From Anaerolineae bacterium (GTDB lineage: Bacteria; Chloroflexota; Anaerolineae; Anaerolineales; UBA11579), in contig SCUK01000051.1 in NCBI GenBank assembly GCA_004297445.1, positions 1 to 64,000 on the forward strand: DNA of 64,000 nucleotides, in the 5' to 3' direction. This document shows, piece by piece, positions 45,742 through 55,293 of this stretch. The translations under genes and the position numbers were made by a program. Position 1 is the first letter of the stretch. Each line of letters starts with the position of its first letter. The notes beneath the pieces are model-generated. The model did not search any database, was not told the DNA's origin, and worked only from the letters and a program-made list of their open reading frames with translations.

Positions 45742-46809
45742 ATGACACTCATGATACAAGGCCAACTGATTGGCCCCGAACACCCGACCTACTTCATTGC
45801 GGACATCGCCGCCAACCATGACGGCGACCTCGCGCGTGCGAAAGACCTCATCCGGCTGGCGAAGGATGCCGGGGCGGACGCGGCCAAGTTCCAGAACTTC
45901 CGTGTCGAAAAAATCGTCTCGGATTACGGCTTCAAGGCGATGGGCGGGCAGGTGTCGCATCAGGCCAAGTGGAAGAAAAGCGTCTTTGAGGTGTACAAGG
46001 ACGCGTCGGTGCCTTTCGACTGGACGCCCGTCTTGAAAGAGGAGTGTGATAAGGTCGGGATTCATTACTTTTCATCGCCCTACGACGACGAAGCCATCGA
46101 GATGCTCGACCCGTACGTGCCGGCGTACAAAGCCGGCTCGGACCTGATGTCTTGGCCGCATGGGCTGTTGAAGATGGCGAAGTTCGGCAAGCCGGTATTG
46201 CTGGCGACCGGCGCGGCTGACATCAGCGATGTGACGCGGGCGATGCGCATCCTGCAATCGGCCACCGACCAGATCGTGCTGATGCAGTGCAACACCAACT
46301 ACACCGCCAGCGAAGGCAACTACGACCACCTGCACCTGAACGTGCTGAAGACCTACGCCCAGATGTATCCGGGCGTGGTGCTGGGGTTGAGCGACCATAC
46401 ACAAAGCGCTGCCCCGGTGGTGGGCGCGGTGGCTCTGGGGGCACGCGTCATTGAACGGCACTTCACCGACAGCAACGACCGCGAAGGGCCGGACCACAAG
46501 TTCGCCCTGAACCCGCAGAACTGGGCGCACATGGTGGAGGAAGTGCGCATTCTGGAGCGCGCCCTGGGCAACCCGGACAAACGCGTGGCAGACAATGAAT
46601 TGGATACCTACATGGTGCAGCGGCGCTGCCTGCGGGCGGCGCGCGACATCAAAGCCGGGGAGACGCTGACGGCGGCAGACATTGAGCCGCTGCGCCCGGC
46701 CACGCCAGGGGCCATCCAGCCGTGGGAAGCGGAACTGGTGGCGGGCAAGGTGGCGCGCTTGGATATGCCGTATGGCAAGGAACTGCGCTGGACGGATTTA
46801 AAGGACTAG
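45742..46809 (+). CDS. neuB: Nonulosonic acid synthase (NeuB family)
   Basis: 355 residues, with GGAGA upstream of ATG. FIADIAANHDGDLARAKDL, DAAKFQNFR, YFSSPYDDEAIEML, YKAGSDLM and LSDHTQ are NeuB-barrel motifs. The C-terminal SAF domain starts near RRCLRAARDIKAGETLT. It joins phosphoenolpyruvate to a six-carbon amino sugar to form a sialic-acid-like nine-carbon sugar. Whether the product is Neu5Ac, pseudaminate or legionaminate cannot be decided. Confidence 0.85.
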   Translation: MTLMIQGQLIGPEHPTYFIADIAANHDGDLARAKDLIRLAKDAGADAAKFQNFRVEKIVSDYGFKAMGGQVSHQAKWKKSVFEVYKDASVPFDWTPVLKEECDKVGIHYFSSPYDDEAIEMLDPYVPAYKAGSDLMSWPHGLLKMAKFGKPVLLATGAADISDVTRAMRILQSATDQIVLMQCNTNYTASEGNYDHLHLNVLKTYAQMYPGVVLGLSDHTQSAAPVVGAVALGARVIERHFTDSNDREGPDHKFALNPQNWAHMVEEVRILERALGNPDKRVADNELDTYMVQRRCLRAARDIKAGETLTAADIEPLRPATPGAIQPWEAELVAGKVARLDMPYGKELRWTDLKD

Positions 46810-46819
46810 TCAACAGGAG

Positions 46820-46884
46820 GTCAACGAGTGAAGCGTCAACGAGGAAAACCCCTCGTCGCCTCGTTGCCCCGGACACTCGTTGAC
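46820..46884. repeat. Nested inverted repeats before a glycosyltransferase gene
   Basis: Outer arms GTCAACGAGTG (46820-46830) and CACTCGTTGAC (46874-46884) are perfect. Inner arms CAACGAGG (46837-46844) and CCTCGTTG (46859-46866) are also perfect. The start codon follows 5 nt later, so the hairpin could hide the ribosome binding region. Confidence 0.5.
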
Positions 46885-46889
46885 TACTT

Positions 46890-47996
46890 ATGAAGATTCT
46901 GTATTTCTCGCGCGATTACACGCCGCACGACCACCGCTTTCTGGCGGCGCTGGCGGAGACCGAGCATGAGGTGTACTTCCTGCGGCTGGAACGGCGCGGG
47001 CATGCGCAGGAGGAACGCCCGCTGCCGGCGGGCATCCGAGCGGTGAAATGGGCGGGCGGCACGCGCCCGGCCATGCTGGCCGATGGGCCGCGATTGCTGG
47101 CTTCGCTGCGCCGCGTGCTCAAGGGCATCCGGCCGGACGTGGTGCATGCCGGGCCTATTCAGACGTGCGCGCTGCTGGCGGCGCTGGCGGGGGCGCGGCC
47201 ACTGGTCAGCATGTCGTGGGGGTCTGACCTGATGCTGGACGCGGAGAAGAACAAGCGTACACTGTGGGCTACCCGGCGCGTGTTTAAGAAGAGTTCGGTG
47301 CTGCTATGCGACAACGAAGCCGTGCGAGCCAGGGCGATTGCGCTGGGCATGGATGCCGGACGCGTCGTGACCTTTCCGTGGGGCGTGGACCTGGCGCATT
47401 TTTCGCCGGAGGGCGGGGACGGCGGGTTGCGCCAACGGGCCGGCTGGGAGGATTGTTTTGTGATTTTGCACACGCGCACCTGGGAGCCAGTATACGGCGT
47501 GGACGTGATGGCGCGAGGATTTGCCCTGGCGGCGAGCCAACGGGACGACCTGCGCCTGTTGATGCCGGGCAACGGCTCACTGGCGGGGCGCATCAAGCAA
47601 ATCCTGATGGGCGCGGGCGTGATTGACTGGGTGCGCTTTGCCGGGCAGGTGCGTTACGAAGAATTGCCACAGGTATATCGCTCAGCAGATCTGTATGTGA
47701 GCTCCAGCCACAGCGACGGGTCATCCGTGTCACTGATGGAAGCGCTGGCGTGCGGTGTTCCGGCGCTTGTTTCCTACATCCCCGGCAATCGCGAATGGGT
47801 CACCCCGGACGTGGGCTGGCAGTTCCGGGATGGGGATGCCGAAGCGCTGGCGCGGGGCATCCTGCATGCGGCCGAAGGGCGGGATATGTTAAAGAAGATG
47901 GGCGCGGCGGCGCGCGCAAAGGCCGAGCAGAAAGCGAATTGGGAAACGAATTTCAAAACTCTGTTGGGCGCGTATGAACAAGGAACACAAAAATGA
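46890..47996 (+). CDS. Family 4 glycosyltransferase (GT-B)
   Basis: 368 residues. The N-terminal half (KILYFSRDYTPHDHRFLAAL) and the C-terminal PQVYRSADLYVSSSHSDGSS with SLMEALACGVPAL form the GT4 pattern, including the E-x7-E region that binds the nucleotide donor. It is cytoplasmic and probably extends the lipid-linked repeat. It overlaps the next gene by ATGA. Confidence 0.82.
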   Translation: MKILYFSRDYTPHDHRFLAALAETEHEVYFLRLERRGHAQEERPLPAGIRAVKWAGGTRPAMLADGPRLLASLRRVLKGIRPDVVHAGPIQTCALLAALAGARPLVSMSWGSDLMLDAEKNKRTLWATRRVFKKSSVLLCDNEAVRARAIALGMDAGRVVTFPWGVDLAHFSPEGGDGGLRQRAGWEDCFVILHTRTWEPVYGVDVMARGFALAASQRDDLRLLMPGNGSLAGRIKQILMGAGVIDWVRFAGQVRYEELPQVYRSADLYVSSSHSDGSSVSLMEALACGVPALVSYIPGNREWVTPDVGWQFRDGDAEALARGILHAAEGRDMLKKMGAAARAKAEQKANWETNFKTLLGAYEQGTQK

Positions 47997-48478
47997 GCGA
48001 TTTCAATAACTACAGTGGAAGCTCGCCGGAACCCCAGCAGGGCCGGCGCGCGATGGTTATCCTGGCGGCGGCGATGGCAGTTCTGGTGATGGCAGCCGGT
48101 GCGGTGTTCTTCATGGCGGCCGCGCCGCAGGCGGAAGAGCCGCCCGCCGGCGCGATTGAGTTCACCGGGATGCTGCCCATCGAGGCACGGCTGAACGAGT
48201 TCCTGGTGCTGGCCGGCCGCGGGGATTACGAAGCGGCGTACGGCCTGCTCTCCGAGGCCGGGCGGCGAGGATGGCGGTTTGAATCGTTCCGCGCCCAGGT
48301 GGAAGCGGCGGACCTGGCGGGGTATGCGCGGTTGGAGATTAACTCGGCGGAATTGAGCGAGCAAACACGCATTGCAGGCACGGCGTATTTCGCAGATGGC
48401 ACGACGCGCGAGTTTGAAGCGTGGATGCAGCAGGACAGCGGCGAGTGGTTCCTCAACGCGATTGAGTTCGGGGAGTGA
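47993..48478 (+). CDS. Single-span membrane protein of unknown function
   Basis: 161 residues. One membrane helix lies at about 20-45 (AMVILAAAMAVLVMAAGAVF). The extracytoplasmic part has the shape of the small DUF4878/NTF2-like lumenal domains: LNEFLVLAGRGDYEAAYGLL, then a C-terminal strand set (GEWFLNAIEFG). It is coupled by 4-bp overlaps on both sides, to the GT4 gene and to the cytidylyltransferase. Confidence 0.55.
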   Translation: MSDFNNYSGSSPEPQQGRRAMVILAAAMAVLVMAAGAVFFMAAAPQAEEPPAGAIEFTGMLPIEARLNEFLVLAGRGDYEAAYGLLSEAGRRGWRFESFRAQVEAADLAGYARLEINSAELSEQTRIAGTAYFADGTTREFEAWMQQDSGEWFLNAIEFGE

Positions 48479-49245
48479 GTGTGTCCGAGAAGCGCACGGT
48501 TGCCATCATCCAGGCACGAATGAGCTCCAGCCGGTTGCCGGGCAAAGTACTCGCGGATTTGGGCGGGCAGCCGGCGCTGGCGTGGATGACGCGCCGCGCG
48601 GCGCGGGCAGCGCGGATTGATGACATCGTTGTGGCAACGACCACCGACGCCAGCGATGACCCGGTGGCGGCGTGGTGCCAGGCGCAGGACGTGCGCATGT
48701 ATCGCGGCAGTATGCACGATGTGCTGGACCGCTACCTCGGCGCGGCGCGCGAGTCTAATGCCGACATCATCGTACGACTCACCGGCGACTGCCCTTTCAT
48801 TGACCCGCACTTACTGGACGACAACCTGAAAACATTTCACGAACACCGGCCGCAGCTGGACTTTGCCGCCAACCGCCTGCCGGGCGACCGCACCGTGCCC
48901 ATCGGGTTGGATACCGAAATTTGCACCCGCGCCGCGCTGGAGCGCGCCGGCCGCGAGGCGACCGAACCCCACCAGCGCGAACACGCCATGCCATATTTCT
49001 ATGAAAACCCGGAGAAATTCAATATCCTGCACATCCGCCACACGCCGGACTACGGCCACCTCCGCTGGACGCTGGACACACCGGAAGACCTGGCGCTGCT
49101 GCGCGCCATCGTAGCGCACTTCCCGAATGACGAATTCTCCTGGCTGGATGTCCTGAAACTGGTTGAGGAACACCCGGAATTGAACGAGATAAATGCCGGG
49201 GTGCGGCACAAAGACTACCGCGAAGTGGACGACCGCCAGCCATGA
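48475..49245 (+). CDS. SpsF/PseF-like cytidylyltransferase family protein
   Basis: 256 residues from GTG 48475. AIIQARMSSSRLPGKVLADL (10-29), LTGDCPFIDP and RWTLDTPEDLALL are features of the SpsF branch, which includes CMP-pseudaminate and other CMP-sugar synthases. It could activate the product of the synthase at 45742. A second cytidylyltransferase lies at 59228. Confidence 0.75.
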   Translation: MSVSEKRTVAIIQARMSSSRLPGKVLADLGGQPALAWMTRRAARAARIDDIVVATTTDASDDPVAAWCQAQDVRMYRGSMHDVLDRYLGAARESNADIIVRLTGDCPFIDPHLLDDNLKTFHEHRPQLDFAANRLPGDRTVPIGLDTEICTRAALERAGREATEPHQREHAMPYFYENPEKFNILHIRHTPDYGHLRWTLDTPEDLALLRAIVAHFPNDEFSWLDVLKLVEEHPELNEINAGVRHKDYREVDDRQP

Positions 49246-50144
49246 AACTGACGATATTCAGCGCACCCAAGCCGTTCCGCGACCCGCACATCATTACCAT
49301 CCAGCGCAATGCCATCCAGTCCTGGCGATTGCTGGGGCCAGAGGCGAACGTGCTGCTGATTGGCGACGAAGAGGGCATGGCAAAAACTGCAGCGCAACTT
49401 GGCGTACAGCACCTGCCGCACGTGAAAACCAACGAGCAGGGCACACCTCTGGTGAGCAACATCTTTGAACTGGCGCGCCAGCACAGCGACAGCGCTTTGT
49501 TGTGCTACGTGAATGCGGACATCGTCCTGCTGCCGGGGCTGGTGGAACAGGCGCTCAACGTGTTGCGGCAGCAGCCGGAATTCCTGCTGGTGGGCCAGCG
49601 CTGGGACCTGGACGTGACTGCCGCGCTAGATTTTGCACCCGGTTGGCCGCGGAAACTGCTGGATGAAGCCCGCCAGCGCGGGCGGCGGCACCCGCCGGCG
49701 GGCAGCGATTATTTTGTTTTCCCGCGCCACCTGTATTCGGAGGTGCCGGACTTCGCCATCGGGCGCGCCGGCTGGGACAACTGGATGATCTACCATGCGG
49801 CCCAACAACCCTGGCCGTGCATTGACGGCACACCGGACATTGACATCATTCATCAGAACCACGACTACCGCCACCTGCCGGGTGGCCAGCCGCACTACCG
49901 CCAGCCGGAAACGCTGGTGAATACGGCGCTGGGCGGCGGGGCGCGCAACATGTACCTGGTGCTGGACAGCGACCGGGAGTTGCGGAGCGGGCAGGTGCGC
50001 CGGCCGCGGTTTACGTTGCTGCGCATGCTGCGCAAGGTGGAGCGCGTCCTGTGGCCGCCAGATGACCGGCCGGGGGTGCGGTTGGCATTGGCGCGGCGCG
50101 TGCGGCGGCTGCGGCGGCGCATTGGAAAGGACGCGGCAGAATGA
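49242..50144 (+). CDS. GT-A-fold glycosyltransferase-like protein
   Basis: 300 residues. The start KLTIFSAPKPFRDPHIITIQ and the core LLCYVNADIVLLPGL (NAD as a D-x-D equivalent) fit a nucleotide-sugar transferase. DYFVFPRHLYSEVPDFAIGR and WDNWMIYHA are acceptor-side segments seen in related proteins. A basic C-terminal tail (260-300) may touch the membrane. Family number not assigned. Confidence 0.65.
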   Translation: MKLTIFSAPKPFRDPHIITIQRNAIQSWRLLGPEANVLLIGDEEGMAKTAAQLGVQHLPHVKTNEQGTPLVSNIFELARQHSDSALLCYVNADIVLLPGLVEQALNVLRQQPEFLLVGQRWDLDVTAALDFAPGWPRKLLDEARQRGRRHPPAGSDYFVFPRHLYSEVPDFAIGRAGWDNWMIYHAAQQPWPCIDGTPDIDIIHQNHDYRHLPGGQPHYRQPETLVNTALGGGARNMYLVLDSDRELRSGQVRRPRFTLLRMLRKVERVLWPPDDRPGVRLALARRVRRLRRRIGKDAAE

Positions 50145-50189
50145 TGTGTTTATTGCTGTTCACCACGGAGGTACAGAGAAAAGACAACT

Positions 50190-50231
50190 GCTATCTCACG
50201 CAAAGAACGCAAAGTGCGCAAAGAAAAGCAA
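50190..50231. repeat. CTCACGCAAAG-type intergenic repeat
   Basis: TATCTCACGCAAAGAACGC and following AAAGTGCGCAAAGAAAAG match the copies at 32993, 44722 and 54216. The rest of the 147-bp gap is AT-rich, without a gene. Confidence 0.6.
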
Positions 50232-50291
50232 AGACAACATCCACGCATGAATACAGATAGAATCGGCGGCAGAAGTAAGGAAGAAAAATAG

Positions 50292-51224
50292 ATGCGCATT
50301 GGACAGAATCCGGCGAAGGCGATAGAAAGCGTGAGGGCGGCAGAACGCGTGACGGCAGCGGTGGTGGTGTATATCCCGGCACTGGCAGGTTATTACGCGC
50401 AGAGCCTGGACGTGCTGAAAGCCTGCCTGTCCAGCCTGCGGCAGAACGCCGGGGGGCCGCTGGACCTGCTGGTGTTCGACAACGCCTCCTGCGAGGATGT
50501 GCGGACGTATCTGAACGAAGAACACGTTGCCGGGAACATCCAGTACCTGGTGCTATCCGAGCATAACGTGGGCAAGGCCGGCGCGTGGAATTTCATCTTC
50601 AATGCCGCGCCGGGCGAATTCATCGCCTATGCGGATGCCGATGTGCGCTTCCTGCCGGGCTGGCTGGCGCCGCACCTGGCGGCGCTGGAAGCCTTCCCGC
50701 AGGCAGGCATGGTGACCGGCCTGCCATTGCTCACGCCGCCGGAATTTTCCACGGCCACAGTGGCGCGGGCGGAAAGCGAGCTGGATGTGCACGTGGAACG
50801 CGGGCGATTTATTTCGTGGGAGGATTTCTGGCGGCATGCGCGCAGCCTGGGTGGCGACGAGCCCAAAGCGCGCGCATTCTACGAAGCGAATGAAGCGGTG
50901 CGACTGGAGAGGAACGGGGCGCATTATTACGTAGGGGCAGGGCATTTCCAGTTCGTGGCGCGCAAGCGTGTTCTGCAGCAGGTGTTGCCCATCCCCAGCA
51001 CCCGGCCGATGGGCGATGTGCGCCAGCTGGATGAGCGCATCAATGCGGCCGGATTCCTGCGCTTGAGCACGCCGGAATGGCATGTGGAGCACATGGGCAA
51101 TGTCCTACCGGAAGGCGCAGCGGCACAGGAATTGGTGAGACCGCGCCGCGGGCTGCGCGGGCCGTTGCGGCGGCTGGTGCAATGGGTGTATGACCGCAGT
51201 TTTGAGTGGCTGTACCGCAAATAA
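50292..51224 (+). CDS. Family 2 glycosyltransferase (GT-A)
   Basis: 310 residues. VFDNASCEDVRTYL, EHNVGKAGAWNFIF and IAYADADVRFLPGW give the GT2 nucleotide site and D-A-D metal motif. The C-terminal half has HYYVGAGHFQFVARKRVL and a basic end. It is cytoplasmic and likely adds one sugar of the repeat. ATG 50292 has only a weak upstream AAGAAA. Confidence 0.8.
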   Translation: MRIGQNPAKAIESVRAAERVTAAVVVYIPALAGYYAQSLDVLKACLSSLRQNAGGPLDLLVFDNASCEDVRTYLNEEHVAGNIQYLVLSEHNVGKAGAWNFIFNAAPGEFIAYADADVRFLPGWLAPHLAALEAFPQAGMVTGLPLLTPPEFSTATVARAESELDVHVERGRFISWEDFWRHARSLGGDEPKARAFYEANEAVRLERNGAHYYVGAGHFQFVARKRVLQQVLPIPSTRPMGDVRQLDERINAAGFLRLSTPEWHVEHMGNVLPEGAAAQELVRPRRGLRGPLRRLVQWVYDRSFEWLYRK

Positions 51225-51235
51225 GCGCACGAACC

Positions 51236-51835
51236 ATGAACAGCCCCGCTCCCATTGCTACAAACGAAACCACCATACTCATCCTGAACGGCGCTTCCAG
51301 TTCCGGCAAGACCTCGCTGGTGAAAGCCCTTCAGAAAACCCTGGATGCGCCCTACCTGGACGCCGGGCTGGACCGTTTTCTGTGGATGCTGCCACCGCGC
51401 TACCTGGACCGGCCGCTGTGGGATGAGGTGCTGGGACTTGCAACGCAGGCCGGAGATGTTGGAAACCGGCTGGTGCGGGGAATGCACCGGAGCATCGCGG
51501 CGCTGGCGACTGCCGGCAACAATGTAGTTGCCGACCACGTGCTCGTAGAACCCGCCTGGCTTGCCGACTGTGCGACCCTCTTTGCCGGGATGCGCGCCTA
51601 TCTAATCGGAGTCCATTGCCCGCTGGATGTGCTGGAGGAGCGTGAGCGTAGCCGTAAAGACCGGACGCTCGGGCAGGCCAAAGCGCAATATGACATCGTG
51701 CACCGGGGCGCGGTGTATGATATCGAGCTGGACACCCATACCCTGTCGCCGGAAGCCTGTGCAGAATTCATAAAAGAGAAATTGGACCGCGGCCTTCGCC
51801 CCATGGCATTCCAAATGCTGCGAGATACTCAATGA
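51236..51835 (+). CDS. Chloramphenicol phosphotransferase-like kinase
   Basis: 199 residues from ATG 51236. ILILNGASSSGKTSLVKALQ carries the P-loop (GASSSGKTS). GNNVVADHVLVEP and the later CPLDVLEERERSRKDRTLGQ match the CPT family, which phosphorylates small hydroxyl compounds. A kinase in a glycan cluster is odd: it may phosphorylate a sugar or be an unrelated insertion. It overlaps the next gene by ATGA. Confidence 0.7.
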   Translation: MNSPAPIATNETTILILNGASSSGKTSLVKALQKTLDAPYLDAGLDRFLWMLPPRYLDRPLWDEVLGLATQAGDVGNRLVRGMHRSIAALATAGNNVVADHVLVEPAWLADCATLFAGMRAYLIGVHCPLDVLEERERSRKDRTLGQAKAQYDIVHRGAVYDIELDTHTLSPEACAEFIKEKLDRGLRPMAFQMLRDTQ

Positions 51836-53271
51836 ACAGAACCGTCTTCATCAGCGCTGACCACGGGTTAGCGATCGTGTACTTTCTGCAGAGCGATGTG
51901 GTGCCCACACTGCTGGCGGGCGGTGCGCGGGTGGTACTGCTCACCGATGAAGCACTGAAAGACAAGATCCAGGAGCGCTTTGGACAGCCGGGGCTGGTGG
52001 TGGAAAGCCTGCGCTTCAGGGAAGCGCGGGCATACTTCACCGGCCATCGCGCTAACGTGCAATGGTGGCTGGACTTCCTGCGGCGGGCGGGGGCTTCCCG
52101 GCGCATCAATCTGCAAGCGGTGGACGCTTTTCTGGCGCAGGTGGAGGATGAAGCGCATCCGCGCCGAAAACGGCTATTCCCACTGATGCGGCTGGCCGTG
52201 GCGGTGCTGCGGCGCTGGCGGCCGGCGCGGCGCTGGCTGGTGCGCGCCCAGCGGCGTTTTGACCCGAACCTGTATGCCGACCTGTTTGAAACCTACCGGC
52301 CGGACCTGGTGGTGGCGAGTACGCCGGGCTGGCGGCATGACCGCTACCTGCTGCGCGAAGCGGCGCGGCGCGGCGTGCGCACCGCCAGCGTGATTGTGGG
52401 CTGGGACAATACCTCGTCCTACAGCTTGCCGGGGGCGGATGTGCAGGCCATCACCTGCTGGTCGGAAATTCAGAAGGAAGAACTGGTACGGGGATCGGAT
52501 TGGGACCCGGCGAAAGTGCATATCGGCGGCATCCCCTCCTACGATGGCTATTTTCGCAAAGAGTGGCAGGTGCCGCGCGAGGCTTATCTCCGGCAACACG
52601 GGTTGGATCCCAAGCGCAAGCTCATCGGCTACGCCAGTTCGTTCATCACCTTCTCACCCAACATCCAGAACATTGAGGCGCTGGCGCGGCTGGTGAGCGA
52701 AGACCGGCTGGCCGAGCCCTGCCAGTTGCTGGTGCGCCTGCATCCCAACCACTTCATGGATGTGGAACGTTTTGCCGCTGAACGCGAACGCGCCCGCGAA
52801 CTGGCGCGACAACTGCCGCATGTGCATGTGGTGGAGCCGGTGGCGCTGGGCGGGGAATTGGGGCATTACTCCGGTGAAGACATGCCTGAAAAAGCGTCGT
52901 TCATGGCGCATTCGGATGTGTTCACCACGGTGTACAGCACAATGGTGGTGGAAGCCAGCCTGCATGACCGGCCGGTGGTGAGCGCGGTGCTGGACTCTGT
53001 GGAAGGCTGGCCGGGCAAGTTCACCCTGCCGCTCTCGCGCATTGGCGGCTGGCCCACCCATCGCCGCTTTATCGAATCCGGGGCCGGGAAGGTGGCAAAC
53101 ACTGAAGACGAACTGCGGGAAGCCATCAACTACTACCTGATGAACCCGCAGGCTGAACTGGCCGAACGGCGGGCGTTCATTGAGCGCGAGTGCACCTTCA
53201 CCGATGGCAGCACCGGACGGCGCACCGGGGAGTATCTTCTCTCCCTGTCAGGGAATGGCAATCCCGGTTAA
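51832..53271 (+). CDS. GT-B transferase, CDP-glycerol/capsule-like
   Basis: 479 residues. LVVASTPGWRHDRYLLREA and SVIVGWDNTSSYSLPGADVQ, then LLVRLHPNHFMD and FTTVYSTMVVEASLHDRPVV, are the conserved blocks of glycero-/capsule-type GT-B enzymes. There is no membrane helix. It shares the RLHPN and VYSTM blocks with the genes at 39355 and 62105, so the cluster has three related transferases. Confidence 0.68.
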   Translation: MNRTVFISADHGLAIVYFLQSDVVPTLLAGGARVVLLTDEALKDKIQERFGQPGLVVESLRFREARAYFTGHRANVQWWLDFLRRAGASRRINLQAVDAFLAQVEDEAHPRRKRLFPLMRLAVAVLRRWRPARRWLVRAQRRFDPNLYADLFETYRPDLVVASTPGWRHDRYLLREAARRGVRTASVIVGWDNTSSYSLPGADVQAITCWSEIQKEELVRGSDWDPAKVHIGGIPSYDGYFRKEWQVPREAYLRQHGLDPKRKLIGYASSFITFSPNIQNIEALARLVSEDRLAEPCQLLVRLHPNHFMDVERFAAERERARELARQLPHVHVVEPVALGGELGHYSGEDMPEKASFMAHSDVFTTVYSTMVVEASLHDRPVVSAVLDSVEGWPGKFTLPLSRIGGWPTHRRFIESGAGKVANTEDELREAINYYLMNPQAELAERRAFIERECTFTDGSTGRRTGEYLLSLSGNGNPG

Positions 53272-53309
53272 TATTGGTTTGATTTTGAAAGAGGTAAGAA
53301 CGAGGAATC

Positions 53310-54200
53310 ATGGGGTCGGACCATGCATGTCTTGAAATCCTATCCGTAAACCTGCTGGACGAAGAACGCCAGCGGGTGGACGAACTGCGCCACCTGGCCG
53401 GGACGCTGGGTCTGGAGTTCGGCTGGCATTACCTGCTGGACCTGACCTGGGTGCTGCGCCATCTGGGCACGATTCGCGGCCAGCGCATCATGGATGCCGG
53501 CGCGGGCACGGGGATTATCCAATGGTACCTCGCCCAGCAAGGCGCGACGGTGTACAGCGTAGACCGGCTGGACCGCTCGGCGCTGCCCTTGCGGCTACGG
53601 GCACATGCCCGCGTTCGTGGCCTGCGGCCTGCCGATATGCTTTCCTCCTCCGCAGTGATGGAGCGGGAGCGTACCACCCTCGCGGGCGGAGCACGGTCCA
53701 GGCGATTCTTCCGGAATGTTCAATCGATTCTGCGGGGGATGCTGCCGCGACGCGAGGGCGAGGTCATCCTGTACAACGAAGACCTGGCACACCTGTCAGA
53801 ACTACAAGACAACAGCATTGACACGATCGTTTCGATTTCCTCGCTGGAACACAACACGCCGGAAGGTCTGGAAGGCGTGGTAACCGAAATGCTGCGAGTA
53901 CTCAAACCCGGCGGGCGCATCATCGCCACGCTGTGTACAGCGGGCCAGACGGATTGGTTCCACGAACCCTCGAAAGGCATGTGCTATTCGGCGGCCACGC
54001 TAAAACGAATCTTCCAACTGCCGGCTGACCTGGCCGACAATTACGGCGACTACGAGCGGCAGATGGGCGAACTGCGTACCTGCGCCGAACTGCGCGACAA
54101 CCTGGCGATGTTTTATTCCCGCTCCGGGAATAATGGCATGCCGTGGGGCAAATGGGACCCGCAATACCAGCCGGTTGGCGTGATCAAAACCAAGGCTTAA
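53310..54200 (+). CDS. SAM-dependent methyltransferase
   Basis: 296 residues from ATG 53310, with GAGG upstream. Motif I is IMDAGAGTGIIQWYLA, then YSVDRLDRS, and later DTIVSISSLEHNTPEGL with MLRVLKPGGRIIAT. It differs from the one at 41007 and is probably an O- or C-methylase for a glycan residue. Confidence 0.75.
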   Translation: MGSDHACLEILSVNLLDEERQRVDELRHLAGTLGLEFGWHYLLDLTWVLRHLGTIRGQRIMDAGAGTGIIQWYLAQQGATVYSVDRLDRSALPLRLRAHARVRGLRPADMLSSSAVMERERTTLAGGARSRRFFRNVQSILRGMLPRREGEVILYNEDLAHLSELQDNSIDTIVSISSLEHNTPEGLEGVVTEMLRVLKPGGRIIATLCTAGQTDWFHEPSKGMCYSAATLKRIFQLPADLADNYGDYERQMGELRTCAELRDNLAMFYSRSGNNGMPWGKWDPQYQPVGVIKTKA

Positions 54201-54215
54201 TCGGCAAAGCTAAAA

Positions 54216-54250
54216 TCATCTCACGCAAAGAACACTAAGAGCGCAAAGAA
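54216..54250. repeat. CTCACGCAAAG-type intergenic repeat
   Basis: ATCTCACGCAAAGAACACT and AAGAGCGCAAAGAAAAG; fourth copy of the family, directly before the start at 54257. Confidence 0.6.
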
Positions 54251-54256
54251 AAGACA

Positions 54257-55291
54257 ATGCTTAACCGCGTGACTAATCGACTGGGGCGCGCGTGGCGGGT
54301 GCTGGTCACCGGCCAGGCCGAGACGCGGGCACGGCGCGAAATTCCAGCCATCACAGACGAAGAGGTGGCCGAAGTCCGGCAGGTGTTCGGCATGCCCAAG
54401 TTCTTCATGTTCGGGCATGCGCGTTCCGGCACCACCCTGCTGGCGCGGCTGGTGCGGGTTCACCCGGAGGTACACTGCAACTGGCAGGCGCATTTCTTCA
54501 GCCGGCCCCCGATGCTCTCCGGGTTGGCCGACGCGCCCGAAGTGGGCGACTGGCTGGCGCGGCGCAGCAACCGCTGGAACCGCGGCCGCGACCTCACACC
54601 GGTGGCGCTGCGGGCGATGGCCGACTACATCCTGGAGCGCGACGCGCGCTCCGCCGGTAAACGCGTGGTGGGAGACAAGAGCCCCAACGTGCTGACCAAC
54701 GGCAGGGCGATCCATGAAATGCAGCGGCTGTACCCGGATGGCAAGGTGATTTACATCGTACGCGACGGGCGCGATACGCTCATTTCTCACCGCTTTCAGA
54801 ACTTTATTGACGCGGCACACACCCTGCTGCCAGTAGACCTGCAGATTCGCGACGACTTCGCCACCGACCCACGCCCCTACTTTGCCGGGAAGAAGTCTAT
54901 CTTCACAGAGACCGCCATCCGGCGCATGGCCGAGGGCTGGGTGACGAACGTGGTGGAGACGGATGCTGCCGGGCGCGAACTGTATGGCGCGAATTATTAC
55001 GTGCTGAAATATGAAGCGCTCATCGACCAACCTTACGAGACAATGGCCGGCGTGTGGCGTTTCCTGGGGGTGTCCCCGAACGGGCTGGAAGCCGCGGTGC
55101 GCGCAGAGATGGAAGAGAATCCGGATGCCGACTGGCAGCAGCAGAAAGCCAGCGACCTGGTGAGCGCGCTGGAGAAAGGCAAGCGCGGCTCCTGGCGCGA
55201 ACTGTTTACGGCGCGCGACAAGGCAGTGTTTAAGGAAGTGGCGGGGGAAACGCTGAAAACCTGGGGCTATGAGGACGGGAATGATTGGTAA
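54257..55291 (+). CDS. PAPS-dependent sulfotransferase
   Basis: 344 residues. The 5'-phosphosulfate loop is GHARSGTTLLARL (53-65), and the 3'-phosphate site is VIYIVRDGRDTLISHRF (about 164-180). YYVLKYEALIDQPYETMAGV is the third family block. It transfers sulfate from PAPS, probably to the polysaccharide. The bifunctional PAPS-forming enzyme is encoded at 56569. No signal peptide is present, so it acts before export. Confidence 0.85.
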   Translation: MLNRVTNRLGRAWRVLVTGQAETRARREIPAITDEEVAEVRQVFGMPKFFMFGHARSGTTLLARLVRVHPEVHCNWQAHFFSRPPMLSGLADAPEVGDWLARRSNRWNRGRDLTPVALRAMADYILERDARSAGKRVVGDKSPNVLTNGRAIHEMQRLYPDGKVIYIVRDGRDTLISHRFQNFIDAAHTLLPVDLQIRDDFATDPRPYFAGKKSIFTETAIRRMAEGWVTNVVETDAAGRELYGANYYVLKYEALIDQPYETMAGVWRFLGVSPNGLEAAVRAEMEENPDADWQQQKASDLVSALEKGKRGSWRELFTARDKAVFKEVAGETLKTWGYEDGNDW

Positions 55292-55293
55292 TT

